Below are positions 42,817-53,124 of a stretch of DNA of 64,000 nucleotides, piece by piece (the stretch's first letter is position 1; the number at the start of each line of letters is the position of its first letter). The stretch comes from Paenibacillus tyrphae (GTDB lineage Bacteria; Bacillota; Bacilli; Paenibacillales; NBRC-103111), in NCBI RefSeq assembly GCF_024158745.1, contig NZ_JAMZAW010000003.1, positions 1 through 64,000 on the forward strand, written 5' to 3'. The notes under the pieces are model-generated. The model did no database searches, was not told the origin of the DNA, and worked only from the letters and a program-made list of their open reading frames with translations. Made by a program: the position numbers and the translations under genes.

Positions 42817-43356
42817 CTACGAACGCTCTTCGAGTCCTTCGATTTTTGCTTGGCCCCACGGGGCAACTTTCATGTGCACGATTAACCGGCTTGCCTTATC
42901 CTCAAGCGATTTGCCGGTCCCTTCGGGCACGTAATATTTTTCCACTCCGTATTTGACGAAAATCTCTTCGCTCCAACGATTGTCGATCCGGCCTTTCATC
43001 ACAACCTCGCCTTCCTGCACCGCGGGCTTCGAGCCATATGCGGCCACCGGCTGGGCAATGCCGTCCGCTCCCGGTTTCAAAACCACGTAGACGGGTTGGC
43101 CTTTTTCCGGCTTCCGTGCCGTTTCTTTCCACAGCGACGGGTCAAGACGGCTGATGTCATAGCCGAGGGTCACGTAATCGCCGTACAGCAAATCGCGCGG
43201 ATCCACCGGTACCGTTCGGACGCGGATGTCCTTTCCGAACCAGCCAATCGCGTAGAAGGAAAGGGCGATTCCAATCAGCACAAGCGCCTGCAGCAGAACG
43301 ATGCCGGCCGTAAGCAGCGAACGTCGTTTGCCACCGGTAACAGCATTGTCAGACAT
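42817..43356 (-). CDS. GDYXXLXY-domain membrane-anchored protein
   Basis: A 179-residue protein with one N-terminal membrane helix (LLTAGIVLLQALVLIGIALS) and an outer domain containing the family signature GDYVTLGY at about residue 59. Members of this family are usually encoded right after a DUF2157 or DUF4401 membrane protein, as here (8-base overlap). The pair is thought to form a membrane complex of unknown role. Confidence 0.88.
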   Translation of the reverse strand: MSDNAVTGGKRRSLLTAGIVLLQALVLIGIALSFYAIGWFGKDIRVRTVPVDPRDLLYGDYVTLGYDISRLDPSLWKETARKPEKGQPVYVVLKPGADGIAQPVAAYGSKPAVQEGEVVMKGRIDNRWSEEIFVKYGVEKYYVPEGTGKSLEDKASRLIVHMKVAPWGQAKIEGLEERS

Positions 43357-44578
43357 GTCCGTTCCCCTCCTTCGAATCGTCGAAAAACCGTTTTTTCCGC
43401 CGGTTCAGGAACCAGCTCAAGCCGATGAGTATACAGCCTCCGAGAATGAAAAACAGCGATTTATCCATAAAGTCCCAGGTTAGTTTGCCGTATGCCACCA
43501 TCGTGCTGCAGATGAACAGAACCGTTCCGAAGTTGATCTTGAACCGCCATTCCTCGGCATAGCCGCGCCACAGCACGTACAGCGAGAAGAAAAACAGCGC
43601 AAGCAGGTACAGAACGTCGACGCCGGAAGGCAAGTAAACGAACGGTGCGAGCAAAATCCATTCGAAGGCGCTGGACGCCCGGCCGTTTCGCAGCTTGCCG
43701 GCCATCGAGACGGCAAAGAGAAGGACAAGCGCCCCGAAGTAATAGAGCGGTTTAGCCAGCAGCCAACCGTCATCGACAGCCCATCTTTCATGTCCGATCA
43801 TCACCATGACGATCGCGAAAATAAATGCTGCGGCAAGCGGAGCCGTCTGCAGCGCATAGCCTCCATGGCGTTCGTCCTTCAGCCAATCACCGAGGACATA
43901 AAGCGCCATGGCCGGAATAAACATCCAGAGGAACGGCACGTCCGCCGCGATCGCCCACATCAGCGCCTGCACCGTGACGCTTAAGCTGAAGCACCAGATC
44001 AGCAGCGGATGACGCCGTTTCCAGCCGTAAAACCCGAGACCTGCCACCAGAAGCGCGAACGCGGTATAACTGAAGTAATCGAACTCTGCAACGCTATACA
44101 ATTGGGCAATATCAAAAAGAAGCAGACTTAGCAAATACAAGTAACGGCTGCGGTATATAAAGGTCGCGGCCATTCCCGCACATGCCCATAAAATAAACGT
44201 TCCCGCGTTGTAAGCGACCAAGTGAAACATCTGGCCGATCAGCACGATGCCTCCACCAAAGCTGACGACCCCGAGGCTGATCAGCGCGATGCCCAGCTTA
44301 TCGTGACCGCGCCGCAGCGCCAGCTCGCCTCCGGCGTAAAAGCCCATCATCAGTAGTACGATCATGGCAAGGCGGACAAGCTGCGGGATATCCTGCCAGT
44401 TCGCTGCTATAAAACTGAGAATGCCCAGCCCGACCAAAATACTTCCGAGGATCGGCAGCAAGCCGACGGCATGATTTTTCGTTTCGTACATGCTTAGAAG
44501 CTGATCTGCCTGCTCGCGGGTAACGATGCCCCGCTCCACCCAAATCGGGGTTTCTTTCTCCAACCATTTTCGGCTCAT
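43349..44578 (-). CDS. DUF2157-domain multi-pass membrane protein
   Basis: A 409-residue protein whose N-terminal ~60 residues are the DUF2157 cytoplasmic domain (WVERGIVTREQADQLLSMYE). About twelve hydrophobic segments follow, starting PILGSILVGLGILSFIAANW. It overlaps the GDYXXLXY gene, the usual partner. Function not known; no catalytic motif is visible. The C-terminus is basic. Confidence 0.85.
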   Translation of the reverse strand: MSRKWLEKETPIWVERGIVTREQADQLLSMYETKNHAVGLLPILGSILVGLGILSFIAANWQDIPQLVRLAMIVLLMMGFYAGGELALRRGHDKLGIALISLGVVSFGGGIVLIGQMFHLVAYNAGTFILWACAGMAATFIYRSRYLYLLSLLLFDIAQLYSVAEFDYFSYTAFALLVAGLGFYGWKRRHPLLIWCFSLSVTVQALMWAIAADVPFLWMFIPAMALYVLGDWLKDERHGGYALQTAPLAAAFIFAIVMVMIGHERWAVDDGWLLAKPLYYFGALVLLFAVSMAGKLRNGRASSAFEWILLAPFVYLPSGVDVLYLLALFFFSLYVLWRGYAEEWRFKINFGTVLFICSTMVAYGKLTWDFMDKSLFFILGGCILIGLSWFLNRRKKRFFDDSKEGNGHV

Positions 44579-44747
44579 CGGAATGCACCCCTTGTTTGCG
44601 TAATATCTTGTGCGAGTGTTGATACCTCAAGTATATCCCGTCCGAGAGGAAAAGGAAGTACTAACTTCCGCTAGTACTATGAACGTTAGTTCCCCTCGAA
44701 ACATGCACAAAATTCAATCGCATCGTACGCTTCTTTACCCGACCGGC

Positions 44748-44789
44748 CGATCCAACCTCATCCTGCATTCGCAGGATGAGGTTGGATCG
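44748..44789. repeat. Perfect 19-bp inverted repeat
   Basis: CGATCCAACCTCATCCTGC (44748-44766) and its exact reverse complement (44771-44789) enclose the 4-base loop ATTC. Neither strand is followed by a T run, so it is not a standard terminator. It lies in the gap between two minus-strand genes, just beyond the stop of the dioxygenase-HEAT gene. Confidence 0.8.
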
Positions 44790-44800
44790 AACAAAAACCA

Positions 44801-46213
44801 TCAAGGATAAAAGGTGCTCTGCGGCGTCGTTGTCGGACACCAGCGGGAGTTGAGCAGGAAACGGATCAGCGCGTCCTTGGCCGAGTCGGTGCCGATGTAA
44901 TGCAGTGCTTCGGCTGCGTGCGCCCGAACGTATCGATTGTCATCCTCCAGCGCCTTCTCAAGCTGCGGCACCGCTGCTTCCCCTGCCGCCCCGACGCGGC
45001 ACAATGCCAAGCCGGCCATGAAGCGGACTTGAACATCCTCATCTTGAAGGCAGCGAATCAAGGCGGAGACAACGTGGTCCGCGGGTGTGCCGATCATCCC
45101 GAGCGTCTCGGTGACCGTCTGCCGGACCGGTGGGGACGGATGATCGAGCAGCTTGACCAGCGACGGTACGGCTTGCTCCGCCAAGTGCCTCAATTCGCCG
45201 AGCGCATAGGCCGCGTGGACGACCGTCTCGTCCCGGTCGCTGCCCAGCGCTTGTTCGAGCGGCGCGACCGCTTCGGCCCCGGCAACCGCCAAGCCGTAAG
45301 CCACCGTACGGGAAACCTTCACATCATCGTGATGCAGACCGCGTATCAACACTTTTACCCCTTCGGAGCCCATGCCTGCAAGCTCGTATGCGGCGTTCAA
45401 AGCATTTGGCTCGTACGGATCTTCCAGTTTTGTCGCTGTCTCTTGAACCGCTCCCGCTCCTGAATCGAGAGCTCCCGCCAAGCTCCCCAGCCGGCCAGAT
45501 AACCAATTCCACGTCTCCTGCCACATGGCTTCATGCTCCACAATCGGCGTGCTGAACGAGGCCGGTCGCTTCCATTCAGGTTCCCGGCAATTCCAGCTCG
45601 GAGCTTGCGGCGCTTCCGTCCGCATAAACTCGAACTTGAGCATGTACCTGTGCCGTCCGAGAAGATTCGGGGTCGACCGGTGCCAGATGTCATAATGGAT
45701 CAGCGCAAAAGTCCCCGCTTTGCCGCTCGCTACCGCCTCGCCCTCCGGATTGTCCGCTTCGAAGGTCCGGCTCTCGTAATTTTGCGTGCCAGGCATGATC
45801 CCCGTCGGTCCGAGTTCCACGGGCGTGTCTTGAGGAAAATACATAATCATTGCCCACCACGGATGATGATTGCGCATTTTTTTGTAGCCCCAATAGCTGT
45901 CTTTATGCCAGCCTCCGGCCACGGGAGAAGCATTATAATGTCCGTGACGGTGCGCGTGCAGCATATAATTCGGCCCCAGAACGCTGGTGAGCGCTCCCGT
46001 AACGACCGGATGATCGAATACTTTCTGCAGTTCGCGAATGCGCGGCAGCAGATTATTCCCCGGGTTCCCTTCATGCTCGTACACGTGATTCAACTGATCC
46101 GTTAATGCAAGGTGAAACGATTCGGGGAAATCCGTTTGCAGAATCAGGAAACCTTCGGTTATAAACGTTCTCATTTGCTCATCGGTCAACAAAACAGGAG
46201 TTGGACGGCTCAT
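44801..46213 (-). CDS. Phytanoyl-CoA dioxygenase-like enzyme fused to HEAT repeats
   Basis: A 470-residue protein with two parts. Residues ~1-260 are a PhyH-type Fe(II)/2-oxoglutarate oxygenase. The metal ligands appear as HxD in GGWHKDSYWG and the distal His in IHYDIWHRSTPN, with HRYMLKFEF carrying the 2-oxoglutarate arginine region. Residues ~285-470 are about six HEAT/PBS-lyase-type repeats, for example TVVHAAYALGELRHLAEQAV and VRQTVTETLGMIGTPADHVV, a protein-protein platform. The ATG at 46213 follows GGGAGG; an ORF start 14 codons earlier is unlikely. The fusion is unusual. The repeats may select substrate proteins or partners. Confidence 0.85.
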   Translation of the reverse strand: MSRPTPVLLTDEQMRTFITEGFLILQTDFPESFHLALTDQLNHVYEHEGNPGNNLLPRIRELQKVFDHPVVTGALTSVLGPNYMLHAHRHGHYNASPVAGGWHKDSYWGYKKMRNHHPWWAMIMYFPQDTPVELGPTGIMPGTQNYESRTFEADNPEGEAVASGKAGTFALIHYDIWHRSTPNLLGRHRYMLKFEFMRTEAPQAPSWNCREPEWKRPASFSTPIVEHEAMWQETWNWLSGRLGSLAGALDSGAGAVQETATKLEDPYEPNALNAAYELAGMGSEGVKVLIRGLHHDDVKVSRTVAYGLAVAGAEAVAPLEQALGSDRDETVVHAAYALGELRHLAEQAVPSLVKLLDHPSPPVRQTVTETLGMIGTPADHVVSALIRCLQDEDVQVRFMAGLALCRVGAAGEAAVPQLEKALEDDNRYVRAHAAEALHYIGTDSAKDALIRFLLNSRWCPTTTPQSTFYP

Positions 46214-46427
46214 TCCTTTTTCCTCCCAGGAAGTGAAGTATGACGATGCCCTCATTATAGGGAAGAATCCGAGCCCCGCACATGCAGGAAGGTAATTTGG
46301 ATTTGCACAAAAATAAGGATTTTTTCGACGCTAATTCCATTCCTTGCGCATATTTTATTTTTACAAATGGTCCGATATAATGGTAGAATAGCTATTTTGA
46401 ACCACACACCGGAGGGAAATTCCCCAT

Positions 46428-47477
46428 ATGATGTCCAGACGACAATTTGTCAAGCGCATGCTCGCTTTCCTTGCCGTCCTGTCCGGGGGCGGATACGCCG
46501 CATCCCGCATGCTGGAAAAAGAGACGCCGAACGCGGCAACCTTGCCTACGGCCAACGCCGCCGAGAGCGGCCAAGACGCAGATCCCACGCTGCTGCTCTC
46601 CTTTTTCCTGCTTAGCGATTTGCATATCTCGGTAGCCGACGATGCGATGGAAAAAAAGCTGCATCTGGCGCTGAAGGACATTAGCTCGTTCGAATCCGAT
46701 GTGGATGCGATCGTGCTCGGCGGCGATTTGACCGATTTCGGCCGAACGATCGAATACAAACGGTTGAAGGCGGTCATGGACGCTTACAAGCTGCCTCCGG
46801 TTTACGCCAATATGGGGAATCACGATTATTATGATATTTGGCTGACATCCGAAGGCGCCTTTTCTACGGAAACGATGCCGAACGGCAAGACCGATGCCAT
46901 GTCCAGAGAGCGGTTCCTGAAGTTTTTTGGCTACGAGAAGCCTTATTTCGATGTGTGGGTTAACGACGTTCATTTGATTTTACTTTCGCAGGAAGTCTAT
47001 GTGCAGGAAAAGCCGGAAGTCGGCGAAGGCGCATGGTATTCCGACGAACAGCTCGCTTGGCTTGCGGAGACGATGAAAATCCATAATGACGGACGTCCGG
47101 CTTTCGTTTTCATTCACCAGCCCTTGCCCGATCCCGGCACCGACGGGGGCTCGCACCGGTTGATCCGCGCCAAGCGGTTCCGTGCCATTCTTGAGCCGTA
47201 CCGCAACGTGTTCGTGCTGTCCGGGCATTCTCACCGCAATTTCGAAGGCGAGGATCATTATAACCGGCAGAACACATTCCACTGGTTCAACAACGCCTCG
47301 GTGGGCAAAACGCGCCCGAAAGCCGACGGGAAAGCCAAATCGCCGTCACAGGGCATGTATGTGCAGGTTTACCGGAACAAGGTTGTGGTCAAAGGACGGG
47401 AATTCTCCGACCGTTCATGGATTGACGCTGCCGTCTGGACGGTACCGCTGAAAGGCACAGCTCCAGTCAAAGCCTAG
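46428..47477 (+). CDS. Tat-exported calcineurin-like metallophosphoesterase
   Basis: A 349-residue phosphoesterase. The N-terminus carries a twin-arginine motif, SRRQFVKRML, and a hydrophobic segment (AFLAVLSGGGYAAS), so it is probably exported in folded form. The dimetal motifs are LLSDLHIS, VLGGDLTDFG, NMGNHDYY, VFIHQP and LSGHSHRN. It acts outside the cell or at the cell surface on an unknown phosphodiester or monoester. GGAGGG precedes the ATG. Confidence 0.9.
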   Translation: MMSRRQFVKRMLAFLAVLSGGGYAASRMLEKETPNAATLPTANAAESGQDADPTLLLSFFLLSDLHISVADDAMEKKLHLALKDISSFESDVDAIVLGGDLTDFGRTIEYKRLKAVMDAYKLPPVYANMGNHDYYDIWLTSEGAFSTETMPNGKTDAMSRERFLKFFGYEKPYFDVWVNDVHLILLSQEVYVQEKPEVGEGAWYSDEQLAWLAETMKIHNDGRPAFVFIHQPLPDPGTDGGSHRLIRAKRFRAILEPYRNVFVLSGHSHRNFEGEDHYNRQNTFHWFNNASVGKTRPKADGKAKSPSQGMYVQVYRNKVVVKGREFSDRSWIDAAVWTVPLKGTAPVKA

Positions 47478-47606
47478 CTTACGCTATATTTGCAAGATCG
47501 TTCTTTATGAAGAACGTCTCCGACGATAAACGCAGCTCTGTATAACCAATCACTTGACTCAAGGCCGGAGAGACTTCTCAAAACACGCTGCCAAAAGGTG
47601 ATGACA

Positions 47607-48890
47607 TTGAACTTGCTCCACCAATTGCTGTTAAACATGCTTATCATAATTACGCCGGTCATGCTGTATCATGTTTTTTGGATTGACCGTCTGCAGCATG
47701 TGAACGTGCGTACGAACCAGATCATCGTTACCGTCATCTGCACGGTCGCCTCTTTGGTCAGCATGATGCACCCGTTCGAGCTCTCCTCCGGATATTTGTT
47801 CGATTTCCGCTTGATTCCGCTCGCCTTGTGCTTTTTTTATGCCGGACCCTTGCCGGCTCTAGGCGTAGCCGCCATTATTATGGCCTACCACTGGAAGTCG
47901 GAACGGTACGGACTTCATACGCTGCCGATTTCCCTCGGCTTCAATCTCATTCTACTGTGGTACTGCAAACGCCGGATCGCCGATGCGGCCCGGCTGCTCA
48001 ATACCGCGACAGCGGCCGGACTGGGATTCGTTTTGTCATTGATTACGGCATTTGTCGCCTTGTTCTCGCTATGGGTGGAGCACATTCCAGTTACCGGATA
48101 TTTTTTCCTGTTTTTTGCTTTGTTCAGCCTCATCCATTCGTTTACCGCCGGACTTGTTGTCTATATCATCAGGCAGATCAAGCGAAATATCGAATTGCGC
48201 AAGCAACTGCAGCATAACGATAAAATGAATATGCTGAGCGAGCTGGCGGCCTCCTTCGCTCACGAAATCCGCAATCCGATGACGGTCGCCCGCGGGTTCG
48301 TGCAAATGATGCGTCAAAACGACTTGGCGGAAGACAAACGGCAAATTTACAGCCAGATGGTCTTGGAAGAAGTCGATAAAGCACAGGCGATCATTAACGA
48401 TTACTTATCCTTCGCCAAGCCCCAGCTGGAAGAGATCCAGCTCGTGGACGCCAAGCCGCTTATTTTACAGACGGTCCAAACGCTGCAGTCGTACGCCGAT
48501 CTTCGGGGCGTATTGGTGGAAACGCAGTTGCAGGACAAGCTGATGATCAGCGCCAATCCGGATAAGTTCGCACAGTGCATCATGCATTTGTGCAAAAACG
48601 GCATTGAAGCGATGCCCGGTGGAGGAAAGCTGCAAATCGTCGGCGTGCTGCAAAATCAAACAGTGTGCATCGACATTATCGATCAAGGAATCGGCATGAC
48701 GCAGGATGAAGTCGGACGGCTCGGCACGCCGTTCTATTCCACCCGCGGCAAAGGGACCGGCCTCGGCATGATGGTCACCTACCGGGCCATTCAAAACATT
48801 CACGGCCGGATCGACGTGACGAGCGAAGTGGGCAAAGGCACCTGTTTCTCGATTTTGATTCCGTCGCTGCACTCCTCTACCTATCATTAA
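47607..48890 (+). CDS. Sporulation-type sensor histidine kinase (KinB-like)
   Basis: A ~427-residue membrane kinase. About six transmembrane helices in the first 195 residues match the 5TM-LYT sensor (SGYLFDFRLIPLALCFFYAG). The catalytic part has the H-box SFAHEIRNPMTVARGFVQMM, the N-box LCKNGIEAMPGG, the G1 box DQGIGM and the G2 box RGKGTGLGMMV. This architecture is that of KinB, which phosphorylates Spo0F at the start of sporulation. Start choice: the TTG at 47607 has AGGTG 6 bases upstream, while the ATG at 47601 abuts it. No response regulator adjoins, as for other sporulation kinases. Confidence 0.85.
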   Translation: MNLLHQLLLNMLIIITPVMLYHVFWIDRLQHVNVRTNQIIVTVICTVASLVSMMHPFELSSGYLFDFRLIPLALCFFYAGPLPALGVAAIIMAYHWKSERYGLHTLPISLGFNLILLWYCKRRIADAARLLNTATAAGLGFVLSLITAFVALFSLWVEHIPVTGYFFLFFALFSLIHSFTAGLVVYIIRQIKRNIELRKQLQHNDKMNMLSELAASFAHEIRNPMTVARGFVQMMRQNDLAEDKRQIYSQMVLEEVDKAQAIINDYLSFAKPQLEEIQLVDAKPLILQTVQTLQSYADLRGVLVETQLQDKLMISANPDKFAQCIMHLCKNGIEAMPGGGKLQIVGVLQNQTVCIDIIDQGIGMTQDEVGRLGTPFYSTRGKGTGLGMMVTYRAIQNIHGRIDVTSEVGKGTCFSILIPSLHSSTYH

Positions 48891-48897
48891 CCCCAAT

Positions 48898-48946
48898 GAA
48901 AAAAGGCTGAGTCTTCGCCGTACATCTCGCGAAAACGCAGCCTCTT
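48898..48946. terminator. Terminator between kinase and PBP genes
   Basis: GAGGCTGCG and TTTTCGC pair with GCGAAGAC and TCAGCC on the minus strand, followed by TTTTTTC. It mainly serves the convergent PBP gene. Confidence 0.65.
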
Positions 48947-48969
48947 GCAATACCCCTTCATGATCACTC

Positions 48970-50781
48970 CTACTTTTCAGAACTATCAGCCAAAATATCC
49001 ATCACTTCCTTAAAAAGCGGAATCGCCCTATGGCTGCCCCCTTCCGGGACGTTCTGGACGAGCACCGCTGCGGCATAGCGAGGCTTTTCCGCAGGACCGT
49101 AGCCGATAAACCAATGATTCTCGCCGGGGCGTCCATTTTTTAACTTGACCTGCGCCGTCCCCGATTTCCCAGCTAAGCTCCATTTCGCCGAACGCAGCGC
49201 CTTCCCGGTGCCATGCTCCACCGTCGCGGCCATCCAACCCAGCAGCCGCTTCGCCGTCGCCGGCTTGATAGGTTTAGCAGCCTGCTCAAGCTCATGAGAC
49301 GGGAACGACTGGTATAACCGATCGTTCCGGAACCGGATTTCCCGCACGATTCGCGGCGACGCTACTTTCCCTTGATTATACAGCGTCACGACCAAGTTAG
49401 CCGCTTGCAGCGGCGTCATTAGCACGTCCCGCTGTCCGATGGCCGTCTGCACCAGCGCTCCTTCGTCCGACTTGTCCGATGCAGCGGCATAGATTTGCCC
49501 CTGCTCCTCGGCATCCCATTGCCGAAAAGCCTTCCGGTGCGGCACGTCTCCGCTCCAGCCGACGTGCATTTCCAGCCCGAGCCTGTGCGCGTAAGCCTCC
49601 AGCTTGTTTCCCCCAAGCCGCTGCGCCACCTTCGCAAACACGATGTTGCACGACTGGGTGAAGCCTTCTTCCAACGTAAGCTTACCGTGCCCTTCCTTCT
49701 TCCAGCAGGTGAAGCCGTATTTGCCAAGTGCGCCTGTGCACTCGAACGTTTCGTCCGCCTTAACCGCCTTCTCTTCCAAGGCAGCGGCGGCAGTCACGGT
49801 TTTAAAAATCGATCCGGGGGCGACCGCTTTTAGTGCCTTGTTGCTCCAATTTCCTCGGGCCAGATCGACATGCTCCGGTTGGAATGCGGGCGTGCCGGCC
49901 ATCGCGATCGTATCCCCATTTCGAATATCCAATACGACAACGGCGCCTTCCGTCACGTGCAAGCGCTCCAAGCTCCGTTCGACTCGCCGCTGTATCCCGG
50001 AGTCGAGGGTAGTGACGACTTTAAGCGGATAATACGGATTGCTCGGAGCGATTTGGCGCGTATCGAGTCCGGGCAGCGGACGTTTCAAGCCGTCGGTAAA
50101 AAGCGAAACGTAGGACGGCCCGATGCCCTGTAGCCAAGATTCAAACGTTTTTTCCAGCCCGGAATTGCCGATTTTGCTCGTGAGCTGCAGCTCTCCCTTA
50201 TGGAATTGGTCGGTGAACTGCCGCGTAATCCGCTCGGGATTTTGCCCGATGAAGCCGAGCACCTGGCTTGCCTGCTGCCGCTCGGCATAGCGCTGCTTGA
50301 AGGTCATCGCCCGAACGGATTTCAGACCTAAAGCCTCGATCTTGACCGCCTGAGCGGCCGTTAAAGGGACCGGGCGGCCGGACACGGACCAAATGGCCGG
50401 ACCTTTCAACTGGCGGACAAAAGACTGCCAAGCGGAAAGCGGAGCGTTTACGATAGTTGCCACCCGGTCCATCGCAGCAGCCGTATCGTTCCCCGCAGAC
50501 GCTTCTTCGCGGATGGGGAAAACGACCAACACCTTCTGCTCCGTTCCCGTCAAAGGAACGCCGTTTCGGTCCGTAAAATCGCCCCGTCCGCTATCGAGCA
50601 CAAGACCTTGGGCCCGCTGAATGACCGAATTTTCCACCAAGTCGATCTTTCGTTCCGTCAAGCTGCGGGAAGCCGCCACTTGAATCCAGAACAACCGTAA
50701 ATTCCAAGCGGCCAAAACCCCGATGATGAGGAGCAATACGATAAAAATCCGGTTCTTTTGCAGCTTTGTTCCGTTGTCCAT
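48970..50781 (-). CDS. Class B penicillin-binding protein
   Basis: A 603-residue peptidoglycan transpeptidase. One N-terminal membrane anchor (IFIVLLLIIGVLAAWNLRLF) and a PBP dimer/pedestal domain (~50-260) precede the transpeptidase domain. The active-site motifs are the SxxK serine in APGSIFK, SCN in FTQSCNIVFAK, and the KSG of LAGKSGTAQV, the third box. It acts outside the membrane in cell-wall cross-linking, and the sporulation context leaves room for a spore-specific role. The ATG at 50781 begins the anchor region. A terminator follows at 48898-48946. Confidence 0.93.
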   Translation of the reverse strand: MDNGTKLQKNRIFIVLLLIIGVLAAWNLRLFWIQVAASRSLTERKIDLVENSVIQRAQGLVLDSGRGDFTDRNGVPLTGTEQKVLVVFPIREEASAGNDTAAAMDRVATIVNAPLSAWQSFVRQLKGPAIWSVSGRPVPLTAAQAVKIEALGLKSVRAMTFKQRYAERQQASQVLGFIGQNPERITRQFTDQFHKGELQLTSKIGNSGLEKTFESWLQGIGPSYVSLFTDGLKRPLPGLDTRQIAPSNPYYPLKVVTTLDSGIQRRVERSLERLHVTEGAVVVLDIRNGDTIAMAGTPAFQPEHVDLARGNWSNKALKAVAPGSIFKTVTAAAALEEKAVKADETFECTGALGKYGFTCWKKEGHGKLTLEEGFTQSCNIVFAKVAQRLGGNKLEAYAHRLGLEMHVGWSGDVPHRKAFRQWDAEEQGQIYAAASDKSDEGALVQTAIGQRDVLMTPLQAANLVVTLYNQGKVASPRIVREIRFRNDRLYQSFPSHELEQAAKPIKPATAKRLLGWMAATVEHGTGKALRSAKWSLAGKSGTAQVKLKNGRPGENHWFIGYGPAEKPRYAAAVLVQNVPEGGSHRAIPLFKEVMDILADSSEK

Positions 50782-50850
50782 CCCGAGCACCCGCCAGTAC
50801 CTTGTATGATGATACAAGTATGGTCAGGAAGCTCCCCCTGCAAACGATCC

Positions 50851-50886
50851 AAACAAAAGGCGCCTTCCCCGAATGGAGAAGACGCC
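50851..50886 (-). terminator. Terminator of the chemoreceptor gene
   Basis: Minus-strand stem GGCGTCTTC with GAAGGCGCC, then TTTTGTTTGG. Confidence 0.75.
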
Positions 50887-50899
50887 GTATAAACCAACT

Positions 50900-53077
50900 T
50901 TAAACCTGGAATTTCGACAACTGTTCCTTCAACGAATTCGACAGCCCCTCGAGACTGTCGGACAGCTTCACAAGACCGGAGCTGATGCTCATTTGCTCCG
51001 AACTCAAGGATGCCACCTCTTGCGAAGTCGCGGACGATTCTTCGGCCACAGCGCTGACGTTAGACATCGCATCGCTCAGCACCATCTGCGACGCTTCAAG
51101 CTCGCTGATCGATTCCGTTACTTCGGACAACCGTTCAATGAATTCGCCCATCTGCGAATCGACTTGCTTAAAGATCGAATCGGCTTCTTTCACGGATTCG
51201 ATTTGCTCCTGGAAAATCGGGTAAGCCTGCGAAAGCACGTTAACCGTCTCGTCAATTTCTTTCTGAATCGTTTCGGTAATTTGGCCAACGATCGCGATCG
51301 ATTGTCTGGATTGGTCGGCCAGCTTGCGGATTTCGTCCGCGACGACCATGAAGCCTTTCCCCGCCGCACCGGCCCGGGCCGCTTCAATCGTAGCATTCAA
51401 CGACAAGATGTTCGTTTGCTTCGTCATGTTGCTGAGCACGTCCAAAATTTTGCGAATGGAGCGCGTGCTTTCCTTCAGGTTATCGACCTTCTCCACCATC
51501 GAGCGGGTCATCGCTTCCGTTGCGTTTGTTTTGCCGATCAGCTCGGACATATATTCGATCCCTTGCTTACTCGACGCTTGAACTTCCGAAGCCGCGGAAC
51601 CCATGACAATGTTGGCGTCAACCACGCTTTTCATCTGCATGCCGATATTGTGAGTCAGCTCGTTGCCGCGCTCGGATTCCACAGCCAGGCTGGATGCGCC
51701 GCTGGCGATCTCTTCCGTAGCGACGGCGATTTCTTTCGCCGACGTAGCCGTTTTCTTCGAAGCGTCCGACAAGCTCCCCGCCGTTTGCAGTACCTCTTGA
51801 GCGGAATGATTCGTTTGCTGCACCAGCGTCGTAATTTTTTCCATCATCTGGTTGAAGCTTTGACCAAGCTGCCCGATCTCGTCCTGGCTCGTGACGGTCA
51901 TCCGCACCTTCAGATTGCCCTGCTCTCCTTCTTTCATCAGGTTGCGAAGCTGAACGACGGGCCGACCGATCATTCGTACGATAAAGTATCCGATCACAAC
52001 CGCGATAATCATCGCCACAAAAGCCATCAACCAAGTCATGCCGAAGATGACTCCCGCATCCTTCACGAGCTCCGCCACCGGCATCGCGCCGACCAACAGC
52101 CAGTTCGTTTTGGCCGATTTGAAATAAACGAGCTGCATATCCTGCTTGTTGTTTTGCAGCTTTCCTTTGTCTTCGGCAAAAGCTTCCTTCGTTACCCCAA
52201 AATCGCTCGGCTTGCCGATTTCCGCAGCGTCATGGCTATAGATGTAATTCATCTCAGGCGTGACGATGACCGTCTTTCCGCCTTCGCCCATCGAGATTTG
52301 GCCGAGCTCCTTACCGACCGCCTCCAGATTGATCTCCAGCAGAAGCACGGACTGCACGGCATTGGTCGTCGTGTTCTTCAGCACGCGGCCCAAACCGAAC
52401 GAAGCTGTTCCCGCATTGCCCAGCGAATCCGAGTAGCCCTTCGCTCTGGATTCCAGCCAGGTCGCTTTGCCGTTGCCATCGACGATCTTTTTGAACCAAT
52501 CTTCCTGCGCCAGACTTTCTTTACTCATTTGCGAGCCGGCCGAAGCCACAGGTTCTCCGCTTGCTTTAAACAGATAGATTGATTTAAGCGTTTTATTCGA
52601 GTACGAATAAACGTTCAGCTTGTCGCCGAGCTTCTGCCGGAGCTGGAGAAAATCGTAGCTGTTTTTGTTCACGGTATCCATATCCGCAAGCAGCTTTTTC
52701 AAATCTTCGTCCAGCAAAATTTGCATTGACAAGTCTTCATACGTGGCGTAGAGTAGATCGAGCTTTTGCCCGGCTTGCGTAATGGTTCCTTCCGACGCAT
52801 CGGCCACCTTTTTCTGAATAACGCCTTTGGAGATGTTATAAGAAGTCAGACCTACGGTCAACACGAAAAACAAGATGCTGATAAAAAAGATAAGGAACAG
52901 CTTGCCCCCTACCGACCTCAACAAGTTCATTAGACCTACTTCCTTCAGCGAATCCACGACTTTAGAAGCACGCGAACCTTCGGAACGATTCGGGTCGGAC
53001 GAATTGGAGCGCCCATTTTTCAACGATTTGCCGGCTTTTTGCAGGCTGGCTTTAAGTGAAGACCATTGATCCTTCAC
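50900..53077 (-). CDS. Methyl-accepting chemotaxis protein
   Basis: A ~725-residue chemoreceptor. An unusual ~50-residue cytoplasmic N-terminal extension rich in S, K and R precedes the first membrane helix ([20 protein letters not shown]). A double-Cache-type sensor follows (~85-340), then a second helix ([20 protein letters not shown]), a HAMP domain and a long coiled-coil signalling domain. The conserved tip [20 protein letters not shown] and [12 protein letters not shown] contact CheA/CheW. Start: the GTG at 53077 has AGGTGG 8 bases upstream; GTGs at 53086 and 53089 overlap that site. Ligand unknown. It implies the cell is motile. Confidence 0.92.
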   Translation of the reverse strand: MKDQWSSLKASLQKAGKSLKNGRSNSSDPNRSEGSRASKVVDSLKEVGLMNLLRSVGGKLFLIFFISILFFVLTVGLTSYNISKGVIQKKVADASEGTITQAGQKLDLLYATYEDLSMQILLDEDLKKLLADMDTVNKNSYDFLQLRQKLGDKLNVYSYSNKTLKSIYLFKASGEPVASAGSQMSKESLAQEDWFKKIVDGNGKATWLESRAKGYSDSLGNAGTASFGLGRVLKNTTTNAVQSVLLLEINLEAVGKELGQISMGEGGKTVIVTPEMNYIYSHDAAEIGKPSDFGVTKEAFAEDKGKLQNNKQDMQLVYFKSAKTNWLLVGAMPVAELVKDAGVIFGMTWLMAFVAMIIAVVIGYFIVRMIGRPVVQLRNLMKEGEQGNLKVRMTVTSQDEIGQLGQSFNQMMEKITTLVQQTNHSAQEVLQTAGSLSDASKKTATSAKEIAVATEEIASGASSLAVESERGNELTHNIGMQMKSVVDANIVMGSAASEVQASSKQGIEYMSELIGKTNATEAMTRSMVEKVDNLKESTRSIRKILDVLSNMTKQTNILSLNATIEAARAGAAGKGFMVVADEIRKLADQSRQSIAIVGQITETIQKEIDETVNVLSQAYPIFQEQIESVKEADSIFKQVDSQMGEFIERLSEVTESISELEASQMVLSDAMSNVSAVAEESSATSQEVASLSSEQMSISSGLVKLSDSLEGLSNSLKEQLSKFQV

Positions 53078-53124
53078 AGGAAACACCACCTAGATATGTA
53101 TTAGTTTGATAAGTATGCAAGCAT

